64,000 bases of DNA, from contig NZ_JAUMZU010000008.1 in the NCBI RefSeq assembly GCF_030527965.1, positions 37,201-101,200 on the forward strand, given 5' to 3'. The position numbers and the translations under genes are program-made. Source of the DNA: Neisseria sp. (GTDB lineage: Bacteria; Pseudomonadota; Gammaproteobacteria; Burkholderiales; Neisseriaceae). Below the pieces are notes generated by a model, which saw nothing but the letters and a program-made list of their open reading frames with translations, was not told the DNA's origin and searched no databases. This document shows, one piece after another, positions 18,174-27,557 of the stretch (positions are counted from its first letter, which is position 1; each line of letters opens with the position of its first letter).

Positions 18174-20225
18174 ATGGCCTATCAAGTTCTCGCCAGAAAA
18201 TGGCGCCCGAAAACCTTCGCCGATTTAGTCGGTCAGGAGCATGTTGTCAAAGCTCTGCAAAACGCGCTCGACAAAGGCCGTTTGCACCATGCTTATTTGC
18301 TCACCGGTACGCGCGGCGTCGGCAAAACCACCATCGCCCGCATTTTGGCCAAAAGCCTCAACTGCGAAAACTCGCATCACGGCGAACCTTGCGGCCAATG
18401 CCAAAGCTGCGTGCAAATTGATACCGGCCGTTTCGTCGATTTGCTGGAAATCGACGCCGCTTCCAACACCGGTATCGACAACATCCGCGAAGTGCTTGAA
18501 AACGCTCAATATGCGCCGACAGCGGGTAACTACAAAGTCTATATCATCGACGAAGTGCACATGCTTTCCAAATCGGCTTTCAACGCCATGCTCAAAACGC
18601 TGGAAGAGCCGCCGGAACACGTGAAATTCATTCTCGCCACCACCGACCCGCACAAAGTGCCGGTTACCGTGTTGAGCCGCTGCTTGCAATTTGTGTTGCG
18701 CAATATGACGCCGCAACAAGTTGCAGGCCATCTGGCCCATGTGCTGGACGTCGAACAAATTTCTTACGAAGCGGCTGCATTGCAGCTGTTGGGTCGCGCT
18801 GCTGCAGGGTCGATGCGCGATGCGCTCAGCCTGCTTGACCAAGCCATCGCGATGGGTTCCGGCAGCGTTACCGAAGCCGATGTAAGGCACATGATAGGCG
18901 CGGTCGATAAACGTTATCTTTACGAATTACTGCAAAGTCTGGTCAACCAAGACGGCGAAGCGCTGTTGAAAAAAGCGCAGGAAATGGCGGAACGGGCTAT
19001 CGGATTTGACAGCGCGCTCAGCGAGCTTGCCGTCTTATTGCAACGCATCGCCCTTTACAAAACTGTGCCCGCCGCGTTGGCGCAAGACGACCCTGAGCGG
19101 GAAGTTCTGCATTTACTGGCGCAACATCTGGGCGACGAGCAGATCCAGCTTTACTATCAATGCACCATTCGAGGTAAACACGACCTCAGCCTTGCGCCCG
19201 ACGAATATGCCGGCTTTGTGATGACTTTGCTGCGCATGCTGGCGTTTGCTCCGCTGGCCGCCGCCGAGCACCCTGCAAATGCCCGCATCAGCGGCACCGA
19301 ATTGCAAAGCTTGTCTGAAAAGGAACCCGCAGCAAAAAAGCCGATACGCCTGCCTGAGGTGTCCGATGCACCGCCTCAGCCGGCGATAATGCGGGCCGCC
19401 GAACCTGTTGCGGTTAGCGAACCTGTTGCAGAAACCGCACCTTTGGCAGCCGAGCCGCAAGTGGTGCAGAGTGATGCCGCCGTTGCGCCTGCCGATGAAG
19501 CACCGGCCGAAAAAGTGCCCGCTGAGGCCGAGCTGGTTTCCATTTCAGAGGATGCCGTTGAAACAGTGCAGCAGGGTCAGGCAACAGATGCACCGCCGTG
19601 GGAAGAGACTTCTGCCGGATATACGCCTCCCGACATTGAAGAAAATGACCCTTTCGAGCCGCCGCCCGACTATCCGTTTTTTGCCGATGAAGCATACGAT
19701 ATGCCTGTTGTTTCAGATGCGGTTGCCGAAGAAGAGGGCGATGACGAAAGCGGAAGCGATGGCGTGGAAGAAAGCAAAGAAGAAATCTTTGTTCCCATGC
19801 CGGAATTTAGCGCGGAAAACTGGGCGAAGATTGTTCGCCGTCTCGCCCGAAAACTGGGTGCCGCGCAAATGCTAACTCAGCACGCCGCTTGGGTCGGTTT
19901 TAATCCCGATGCCTGTTTGTTGACGCTTTCGCTCACGGCAGATGCCGCCCGCGAGGCCAAACGCAAAGCCTTTTTCGATAAAATTCGTAATGCGCTGGCC
20001 GAAGCGTATGAGATGCCTGATTTGCAATTGGAAACCTGCCCGTGGCAGGAAAACAGCGGTTGGGAAACGCCCGCCATGCGTCGGGCAAGATTGCAGCAAG
20101 AAGGCCGCCAGCGGGCGCAAGAATTGCTGGAAGCTGATCCGGTGTGTCGCCGGTTGATGGATTTACTCGATTGCCATGAATGGAAACCCGAAACCATCGA
20201 GCTGGCAGAGAATATCGAAGAATAA
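18174..20225 (+). CDS. dnaX: DNA polymerase III subunits tau and gamma
   Basis: A 683-residue clamp-loader ATPase. Walker A GTRGVGKTTIA is at about residue 45, followed by a four-cysteine zinc module (C64, then CGQCQSC) and Walker B IIDEVHML with LEEPPEHVKFILATTDP. Domain III ends near residue 370. A Pro/Ala/Glu-rich linker follows, then the C-terminal tau-specific domain that binds the polymerase. The in-frame heptamer A AAA AAG at 19334-19340 copies the E. coli dnaX frameshift site. A -1 slip would add five codons and end at TGA 19355-19357, giving a 394-residue gamma. ybaB follows, as in many bacteria. Confidence 0.96.
   Translation: MAYQVLARKWRPKTFADLVGQEHVVKALQNALDKGRLHHAYLLTGTRGVGKTTIARILAKSLNCENSHHGEPCGQCQSCVQIDTGRFVDLLEIDAASNTGIDNIREVLENAQYAPTAGNYKVYIIDEVHMLSKSAFNAMLKTLEEPPEHVKFILATTDPHKVPVTVLSRCLQFVLRNMTPQQVAGHLAHVLDVEQISYEAAALQLLGRAAAGSMRDALSLLDQAIAMGSGSVTEADVRHMIGAVDKRYLYELLQSLVNQDGEALLKKAQEMAERAIGFDSALSELAVLLQRIALYKTVPAALAQDDPEREVLHLLAQHLGDEQIQLYYQCTIRGKHDLSLAPDEYAGFVMTLLRMLAFAPLAAAEHPANARISGTELQSLSEKEPAAKKPIRLPEVSDAPPQPAIMRAAEPVAVSEPVAETAPLAAEPQVVQSDAAVAPADEAPAEKVPAEAELVSISEDAVETVQQGQATDAPPWEETSAGYTPPDIEENDPFEPPPDYPFFADEAYDMPVVSDAVAEEEGDDESGSDGVEESKEEIFVPMPEFSAENWAKIVRRLARKLGAAQMLTQHAAWVGFNPDACLLTLSLTADAAREAKRKAFFDKIRNALAEAYEMPDLQLETCPWQENSGWETPAMRRARLQQEGRQRAQELLEADPVCRRLMDLLDCHEWKPETIELAENIEE
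19334..19379 (+). promoter_or_regulatory. Probable programmed -1 frameshift signal in dnaX
   Basis: The slippery heptamer A AAA AAG (codons GCA AAA AAG in frame) is followed 13 bases later by a hairpin. CTGA (19354-19357) pairs with TCAG (19376-19379), and GGTG (19358-19361) pairs with CACC (19369-19372), with a 3-base bulge and a 7-base loop. The -1 frame stops at 19355-19357. Confidence 0.75.
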
Positions 20226-20291
20226 ATGCCTGTCTGAAAACAGTGCGCTTTTACCAACCCACATGATTTTATCCAATAGGAGTAACCCGAA

Positions 20292-20627
20292 ATGTTCGGA
20301 AAAGCAGGTCTGGGCGGCCTAATGCAGCAAGCCCAAAAAATGCAGGAAAATATGAAGAAAGCCCAAGAAAAGCTGGCCGTTACCGAAGTGAGCGGCGAGG
20401 CGGGCAACGGCTTGGTCAAAGTCGTGATGACATGCAACCATGTGGTTAAGAGCATAGACATCAGCCCCGATTTGATTACTGAAGCGGCCGATGATAAAGA
20501 AATGCTGGAAGATTTGGTGTTGGCCGCCGTCAATGCCGCCTGCGAACAAGCCGAAGCGCAAACCAACCAAACCATGGGTGCTTTCACGCAAGGGCTTCCT
20601 CCAGGCTTTGGCAATTTCTTCAAATAA
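20292..20627 (+). CDS. ybaB: Nucleoid-associated protein, YbaB/EbfC family
   Basis: A 111-residue DNA-binding protein ([25 protein letters not shown]…) with the YbaB long helix, then a small beta sheet ([30 protein letters not shown]) and a C-terminal helix. It is a homodimer that coats DNA. The gene follows dnaX. The usual third member, recR, is missing here, and a DUS-pair terminator follows instead. Confidence 0.93.
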   Translation: MFGKAGLGGLMQQAQKMQENMKKAQEKLAVTEVSGEAGNGLVKVVMTCNHVVKSIDISPDLITEAADDKEMLEDLVLAAVNAACEQAEAQTNQTMGAFTQGLPPGFGNFFK

Positions 20628-20638
20628 GCATCACACAC

Positions 20639-20677
20639 AATGCCTGTCTGAAAAATAGGTTTCAGACAGGCATTTTT
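20639..20677. terminator. DUS-pair terminator behind ybaB
   Basis: ATGCCTGTCTGAAA and its inverse form a stem followed by a T run, 12 bases after the ybaB stop. It closes the dnaX-ybaB unit. No gene is seen in 20678-20894. Confidence 0.85.
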
Positions 20678-20894
20678 GATTCTGAAAATCTTCCACTATG
20701 GCAGGCTAAACAAGGTTTAATCCATTGTCGTATCGCAGCAAGCAAAGCAAGCGCAGTTAACATGAAGCGGGAATATCCACGGCAGCCAATCAGTTTTTTC
20801 AGACAGGCTTCAGCCCAAACGCTTGATTTTTCACCTTCACACCCTTATAAAACAACTATAAAACCCTATTAACCAGAAAAGACATTGCCCCTGT

Positions 20895-21878
20895 ATGAGC
20901 CATACCGTACATCTCCGATTCGAAAGCATCGACAACACGGTGCTGCAACGCCTGACCGGCGCCTTAGATGCCAATCTTCACACCCTTGCCAAAGCACTGG
21001 ATATTCAAGTTAGCCGCCGTTTTTCCGATTTTACCTTTATCGGCGACATGGCTCATACAGGCCGGCGCGCCTTACTCGCCTTGGCCGAAATTGCAGAAAA
21101 CCGCGATTTGGAAGACAGCGACATCCAGCTTGCCTCCGTCGAAGCCAAAACCGCTGATGCCGAGCATATCGAGCAAAAGCAAGACAAACAATATTATTTG
21201 CAAACCAAACGGGGCAGCATCGGCGGTCGTACTCCGCGCCAAAACGGCTACATCCGCGCATTATTAAATCACGATATCGTATTCGGCCTCGGCCCTGCCG
21301 GAACCGGCAAAACCTATCTGGCCGTAGCCGCTGCCGCCGATGCCATGGAAAAACGCCAAATCGAGCGCATCGTGCTGGTGCGCCCCGCTGTGGAAGCAGG
21401 CGAGAAACTCGGTTTTTTGCCGGGCGATTTAGCGCAAAAAGTCGATCCTTATCTGCGCCCGCTATATGATGCCTTATACGATCTGATCGGTTTCGACCGC
21501 GTTACCAAGCTGCTGGAAAAAGGCTTGATTGAAATCGCCCCGCTTGCCTATATGCGCGGCCGTACGCTAAACGGCGCCTATGTGATTCTCGATGAAGCCC
21601 AAAATACCACGCCGGAGCAGATGAAAATGTTCCTTACCCGTATCGGATTCGGTGCCAAGGCCGTAATTACCGGCGATTTAAGCCAGATAGACTTGCCGAA
21701 AAGCATCAAATCGGGCTTGAAAGATGCCAAAGAAAAACTACGCGATATCGAAGGCATTTATTTCCATACCTTTACCAGCGAAGACGTAGTGCGCCATCCC
21801 TTGGTGCAGAAAATCGTCGAAGCCTACGATGCGGCCGATACCAGCGAAAAACATCGCGATACAGAGCCAAACCATTGA
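20895..21878 (+). CDS. PhoH-like ATPase (YbeZ)
   Basis: A 327-residue PhoH-family protein with an N-terminal KH-like region (residues 1-80). The ATPase domain follows, with Walker [13 protein letters not shown] at about 137 and Walker [24 protein letters not shown]. The [13 protein letters not shown] segment is typical of the YbeZ branch, linked to ribosome and RNA metabolism. The usual partner gene ybeY is not the next gene; a LURP-one-like gene follows 28 bases downstream. Confidence 0.9.
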   Translation: MSHTVHLRFESIDNTVLQRLTGALDANLHTLAKALDIQVSRRFSDFTFIGDMAHTGRRALLALAEIAENRDLEDSDIQLASVEAKTADAEHIEQKQDKQYYLQTKRGSIGGRTPRQNGYIRALLNHDIVFGLGPAGTGKTYLAVAAAADAMEKRQIERIVLVRPAVEAGEKLGFLPGDLAQKVDPYLRPLYDALYDLIGFDRVTKLLEKGLIEIAPLAYMRGRTLNGAYVILDEAQNTTPEQMKMFLTRIGFGAKAVITGDLSQIDLPKSIKSGLKDAKEKLRDIEGIYFHTFTSEDVVRHPLVQKIVEAYDAADTSEKHRDTEPNH

Positions 21879-21906
21879 GCAACACAACCTAAATGAGAAA
21901 CTAACG

Positions 21907-22506
21907 ATGCAAAACCTGCACTATCCGCTGCATTTTCTGTTCAAAATTTTTACCCCTTCCAATGATTTCATCGTATCCGATGCCGACGGGCGCGAAATTG
22001 CCTATACACGGCAAAAAATCTTCCGCATCAAAGAGGCGGTAGACGTTTATGAAAACAGCCGTCGTGAAAAAATCCGCTACACCTTCAAAGCAGACCGCAT
22101 TATCGATTTCAACGCCGAATACACGCTGCGCGACGAGCAAAATGGCCACATCATCGGTAAACTCAAGCGCGAAGGCCTTCGCTCGTTTTGGCGTACCAGT
22201 TACATTTTGAAAAATGCGGAAGGAGAGGCAGTGTTGACAATCAGAGAAAAAAATCCGTGGATTGCCTTTCTCGATGCGATTATCGCCGACGTGCCGGTTA
22301 TCAATCTTTTTAGCGGCTTGTTTCTCAATCCTTCCTATGGCGTGGCCGATAGGCAAGGGCGCGAAATTTTTTGTTTGAAAAAAACACCGTCATGGATGGA
22401 GCGTAAATTCCAGTTGGAGAAGCATGCAGAAACTACGCCTGAAGAAGAAACACTGGTGGTGCTGGGATTGATGATGCTGATGCTGCAAGCACGTAAAAAC
22501 GGATGA
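21907..22506 (+). CDS. LURP-one-related / scramblase-like family protein
   Basis: A 199-residue protein beginning at ATG 21907 (MQNLHYPLHFLFKIF…). An earlier in-frame start at 21829 lies inside phoH. The pattern of short beta strands with one hydrophobic helix near the middle (…NPWIAFLDAIIADVPVINLF) fits the tubby-like LOR/scramblase fold. The biological role of such proteins in bacteria is unknown. No catalytic residues can be pointed to. Confidence 0.6.
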   Translation: MQNLHYPLHFLFKIFTPSNDFIVSDADGREIAYTRQKIFRIKEAVDVYENSRREKIRYTFKADRIIDFNAEYTLRDEQNGHIIGKLKREGLRSFWRTSYILKNAEGEAVLTIREKNPWIAFLDAIIADVPVINLFSGLFLNPSYGVADRQGREIFCLKKTPSWMERKFQLEKHAETTPEEETLVVLGLMMLMLQARKNG

Positions 22507-22555
22507 TAGGGCATCAGAACGCTAGTGGATATGTGCGTCATAAATAAGAATTTAA

Positions 22556-22583
22556 GGCCGCTTAAAATAAGCGGTCTTTTTTG
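22556..22583 (+). terminator. Rho-independent terminator
   Basis: GGCCGCTTA and TAAGCGGTC form a 9-bp stem (one G-T pair) with a 3-base loop and a TTTTTT tail. It follows the LURP-one-like gene. The rest of 22507-22825 is AT-rich, without an ORF, and probably carries the ltgA promoter. Confidence 0.85.
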
Positions 22584-22825
22584 TTGTAGTTTGAACAGCA
22601 AGTGATGATTCAGTTTATCACTCTATGAAGGCATTAGAGCAAGTCGTAGTCAGTGATAAAGTGGTTTATCCAGCAAGATTTATGATGAGTGTTTTTGAAA
22701 TTGATTTCTAACTATATAAATGTAAAGATTGATTTATTGGATGAGCAATTCGTCTAAATCGCTTAAAATTCCCAGCATAGTCAAATTTACCCATCTTGGG
22801 TGTATTTCAGCATAAAGAACATAAA

Positions 22826-24685
22826 ATGATCCGAAACCGTACTTTAAAACTCACCCTTTCCGCCCTTACTATTGCTGTGCTGGCGGCTTGCTCGTCTTCG
22901 GAGCAGCCAGTGGAGCCGATTAACCGAGCCGCAGATGTTTCCGGCGGCGTGCATTTGCCCGTGGTTCGTGCGATTGAGTCGCCCTCTAAAACCTTGTCTG
23001 ATTACCGTATGTATCAAAGTGTTTTGGATGCGATTAAGCAAGATGACGATATTTTGCCCGCGCAGTTCGTTGCGCAGGCGGGCGACAGTGCAATGGTGGA
23101 AACGGTGCGTAACGAGTGGCTGAAAAGTTTGGCTCGGCGCGGGCAGTGGGCGCAATTTGACATGCAATATGCTAAATTGGATGCGGCAGGGCGCGCTCAA
23201 GAAGTAACCTGCTATGCGGAATACAGGGCACTGAGCCAAGGAAAATCGAGCAGTTTGTCTGCCAAGCTGGTTAAAGAGCTGGGTAAACAGCCTAAGGGTT
23301 GCACTCTGTTGCTGGAAGAAGCGGCCAGATATGGGAAGCTGGATAATCAAAGTGCATGGCGTCGGGTACGCGGTTTAATCAGCAACAATCAGGTAACAGA
23401 CGCCCGCAATCTCGCCATCGCGCTTGGAAGCCCGTTGGATAGTGGTGCAGGGCAGGGTGCGCAGGAAAAATTGTTGATCGACGTGATTGGCCCTGCCGCG
23501 CAGAAAAGCGGTGATGCGGCAGGCAGATTGACTGCTTTGGAAAATGTGTTGACTCGCGAACAGAGTGCTTTTGCGTGGGGCGTATTGGGTTATGCCGAAG
23601 CGAAAAAGCAGAATTTTTCAACGGCGTTAAGCTATTACGGCCGTGCGGATAGAAAACAGCTTTCCGACGAACAGCTTGAATGGTATGCCCGTTCGGCTTT
23701 GCGTTTTTCCCGTTGGAATGATTTGGCGGGCATTATCGAAAGCATGCCTGAGCAGCTGAAGAAAAAGCCTGATTGGCAATATTGGCTGGCGCGTAGCTAT
23801 GCTGCACAAGGTAACGATGCGCGTGCGAAAGCCTTATACGAGGCAGCTGCACAGTCGGGTCGTAATTTCTATGCGGCTTTATCGTTGGAAGAATTGGGGC
23901 AACGGGTAAGTGTGAAAAACAATGTTGCGGATGCATCTAAAAGAGACGTTGATAAATTGGCGTCAGACGGTGCGGTTGATCGTGCGCTCAATTTATTCCA
24001 GGCCAGCCAGGCTTCCGGCGATTGGAAGATGCGTCGGCAAGCGCAGGCAGAATGGCGCTATGCAACTCGGGGTTTAAACGAAGAAACTCTGTTGGCGGCG
24101 GCTCAGCTGGCGTTTGACAAAGGCTTTTATGAAATGGCGGTTAATACGGCCGACGGCACTTCAAATAAATTGAATTATAAACTGCGCTATATTTCGCCGT
24201 TTAAAGATATTACCGTGCGTTATGCCGAGCAGGCCGGTATTGATCCGGCTTGGGTTTACGGCTTGATTCGTCAGGAAAGCCGCTTCATGATGGGCGCGCA
24301 ATCCAGCGTTGGAGCACAGGGTTTGATGCAAGTAATGCCTGCCACGGCTCGCGAAATCGCCAATAAAATCGGTATGGACGACAGCGAATTGTATACGATG
24401 GACGGCAATATCCGCATGGGTACTTGGTATATGGCCGATGCCAAGCGCCGTTTGCAGGATAACGAAGTGATGGCAACAGCAGGATACAATGCCGGCCCGG
24501 GGCGTGCGCGCGGTTGGCAGGCTGCAACGCCGTTGGAAGGTGCGATTTATGCCGAAACGATTCCGTTTAATGAAACGCGCGATTATGTGAAAAAGGTTAT
24601 GACCAACGCAACTTATTACGCCACTTTATTCAATGAGCCGAAAACCTCTCTGAAACAGCGTATGGGTACTGTGCCGGGGCGTTGA
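22826..24685 (+). CDS. ltgA: Soluble-type lytic murein transglycosylase lipoprotein (LtgA)
   Basis: A 619-residue Slt70-like enzyme that cleaves peptidoglycan to 1,6-anhydro muropeptides. The start is ATG 22826. The signal peptide ends in a lipobox (LAAC, cysteine at about residue 22), so it is lipid-anchored in the outer membrane. A long superhelical alpha domain (about 50-450) precedes the lysozyme-like catalytic domain, with Glu484 in GLIRQESRF followed by SSVGAQGLMQVMPATA and YNAGPGRA. The length agrees with neisserial LtgA, which releases the cytotoxic fragment in gonococcus. Confidence 0.93.
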   Translation: MIRNRTLKLTLSALTIAVLAACSSSEQPVEPINRAADVSGGVHLPVVRAIESPSKTLSDYRMYQSVLDAIKQDDDILPAQFVAQAGDSAMVETVRNEWLKSLARRGQWAQFDMQYAKLDAAGRAQEVTCYAEYRALSQGKSSSLSAKLVKELGKQPKGCTLLLEEAARYGKLDNQSAWRRVRGLISNNQVTDARNLAIALGSPLDSGAGQGAQEKLLIDVIGPAAQKSGDAAGRLTALENVLTREQSAFAWGVLGYAEAKKQNFSTALSYYGRADRKQLSDEQLEWYARSALRFSRWNDLAGIIESMPEQLKKKPDWQYWLARSYAAQGNDARAKALYEAAAQSGRNFYAALSLEELGQRVSVKNNVADASKRDVDKLASDGAVDRALNLFQASQASGDWKMRRQAQAEWRYATRGLNEETLLAAAQLAFDKGFYEMAVNTADGTSNKLNYKLRYISPFKDITVRYAEQAGIDPAWVYGLIRQESRFMMGAQSSVGAQGLMQVMPATAREIANKIGMDDSELYTMDGNIRMGTWYMADAKRRLQDNEVMATAGYNAGPGRARGWQAATPLEGAIYAETIPFNETRDYVKKVMTNATYYATLFNEPKTSLKQRMGTVPGR

Positions 24686-24727
24686 TGGTTTTCAGACAGG
24701 CATTGCTATTAAAAAAGACGGTAGTTT

Positions 24728-24755
24728 TTGCTTCGTAAGAAGATTGTGTTAGAAT
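24728..24755 (+). promoter_or_regulatory. Promoter of the tRNA gene
   Basis: TTGCTT (24728-24733), a 16-base spacer and TAGAAT (24750-24755) lie 17 bases before the mature tRNA 5' end. Confidence 0.6.
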
Positions 24756-24771
24756 AGCGGCCTTTCTAGCC

Positions 24772-25898
<1,127 letters not shown>

Positions 25899-26111
25899 TT
25901 TTGTTCACTCCTGTGTTCGAGTGATGCCTGCACAGCATCATTTTCAAGATGGTTCAAAAATACGTCAAGGGCAGATTGGGTAATGCAATATTTCCGTCCC
26001 GGCTTAGATGCAACCAATAACCCTTGCCGAATATATTGCCGGATGGTTTCAGGGTGGCATTGGCAATGTTTGTCAACGGCATTCACGTCATAGGTTTTCA
26101 TCAGGTTTTCC

Positions 26112-26366
26112 TTATGATACGTTTTCATAAACAGGGAATGGTGCCGTTTCCATATCAAGCGCCAGTCGCTGAACTGCCTGATAGCGCTTAATTTTCGGTG
26201 ACAATACCAGATAGGCCGTTTCGGATACATAAAAAAGCAGAAAATAATCATTGCCTGCTTCGGTATGTATCGGCTTTAACCGGTAATGCGGATACCGTTC
26301 ATCGGGTGGCATAAAGGTCAGTCCAACCTTTATCGTACTAAACGGATTACGCGCTTCAATCAACAT
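26112..26366 (-). CDS. Hypothetical island protein
   Basis: An 84-residue protein (MLIEARNPFSTIKVGLTF…) that ends 10 bases before the HTH gene and reads in the same direction. It has no membrane segment and no motif I recognise. The pattern of short strands could suit a small phage-type accessory protein. Base composition is intermediate between the chromosome and the AT-rich block that follows. Confidence 0.55.
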   Translation of the reverse strand: MLIEARNPFSTIKVGLTFMPPDERYPHYRLKPIHTEAGNDYFLLFYVSETAYLVLSPKIKRYQAVQRLALDMETAPFPVYENVS

Positions 26367-26880
26367 GACTTATCTCCTTCCCACCATAATAAAAACCAAC
26401 CTGACAGGCTGCATGATAAAAAGCCGTACTTTTATCAGGATTTTTTAATACAGTCGTATAAACACACCACGATGACATTGAGTAGAGGACTTACCAACCC
26501 CGCCCTTACCCTGAGAATAATCATATGAGCTTCCTTCATAAACATCCTTTCTTGAAAAACGCTTTTCGCATAAGAAAGCCCGATTGTTTTTCAGACAAGC
26601 TTTTATTCAAAATAAAAATAAGGGATGGCAAGTAGCTTGCACAAATTCTATTTTCTAAGCTCTATTAAATTACTGGAATTAGAAGATGGGGAGTATATTT
26701 GTCTGTTTTGTTCTTTTTTATGTCTGTTTTGTACATTTAAAATAAACAAATAAAATATAATATTCGTCTTTCATAAAAAATAAACTTGTTATTCTATTGT
26801 ATGAAACAAGTATTTGGGGATCATGCTACTCTATTTGATATTGATATTAGACTGCTAAAAAATAAAGGATATTTCAAACT
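26367..26880. other. AT-rich intergenic stretch before the biosynthetic block
   Basis: No convincing gene is present. Base composition falls sharply from about 26.6 kb. A one-mismatch DUS (GCTTGTCTGAA on the minus strand) lies near 26590. The last 120 bases should contain the promoter of the cluster (TTGTTA near 26787 is a candidate -35), but no clear -10 partner stands out. Confidence 0.5.
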
Positions 26881-27546
26881 ATGATAAGTTTTCTGTATAA
26901 GAATTCGAATAAAGGTTCTCCTCTCGCGCAAATAGATATCATTTTTAATCATGAGGAGTTAGCAGAAGATGTTAGAAAATATATTATTGATATTTATAAA
27001 AAGAATTATGATGCGACGATTTACCCAAATCCAGATGTGTTTATTGCCTATAAGGATAGAATAACAGGTGATTTGCTAGCTTGTACGGGAATTTCATTCC
27101 GCCATTCATTGAAACAACTATTCTCCGAAAGCTATCTTAATGCCCCCTTGTCTGAGGTCATTTTGAAAAAAACAAATTGTATGATTGATGAGGAAAATAT
27201 AATAGAAGTGGGCTCTCTAGCCTCAAATAATCCTAGTGCGGTTGGAAATATGCTTCATATTTTACCTTTTCTTTTATGGTTTATGGGGTATGAAGCGGTA
27301 ATTTTTACAGCAACAAGTAGATTATCTAAGATATTGGCCTTCTACAGAATTCCATTTTCCATATTAGCGACAGCTTCTATAGAATGTATTCCTGAAGAAG
27401 AAAGAAAGCTATGGGGAAGTTATTATGATCAATCTCCTAAAACTGTTGTTGTTTTATTGGAACAGTGTGTAGAGCTCTTTGGTCGTATTCGTAGTAATCT
27501 AACCTTTATAGATTTTGAAGGAATACATCGTAATTTCTTAAACTAA
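26881..27546 (+). CDS. T_hemolysin family protein (thermostable-hemolysin-like, GNAT-like acyltransferase fold)
   Basis: A 221-residue protein carrying the hallmarks of the family named after the Vibrio thermostable hemolysin: YDATIYPNP (residues 43-51), the LFSESYLNAPLSEV segment (80-93), IIEVGSLAS (107-115), VIFTATSRL (140-148) and LWGSYYDQSP (177-186). It has no signal peptide. The EVGxLA and FTAT elements resemble GNAT and acyl-homoserine-lactone-synthase folds, so N-acyl transfer is more plausible than pore formation when the next gene is an acyl ligase. That is inference. It is the first gene of the island operon. Start ATG 26881 has AAAGGAT about 10 bases upstream. Codon use is strongly AT-biased. 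Confidence 0.8.
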   Translation: MISFLYKNSNKGSPLAQIDIIFNHEELAEDVRKYIIDIYKKNYDATIYPNPDVFIAYKDRITGDLLACTGISFRHSLKQLFSESYLNAPLSEVILKKTNCMIDEENIIEVGSLASNNPSAVGNMLHILPFLLWFMGYEAVIFTATSRLSKILAFYRIPFSILATASIECIPEEERKLWGSYYDQSPKTVVVLLEQCVELFGRIRSNLTFIDFEGIHRNFLN

Positions 27547-27557
27547 TCAAAAGATGA

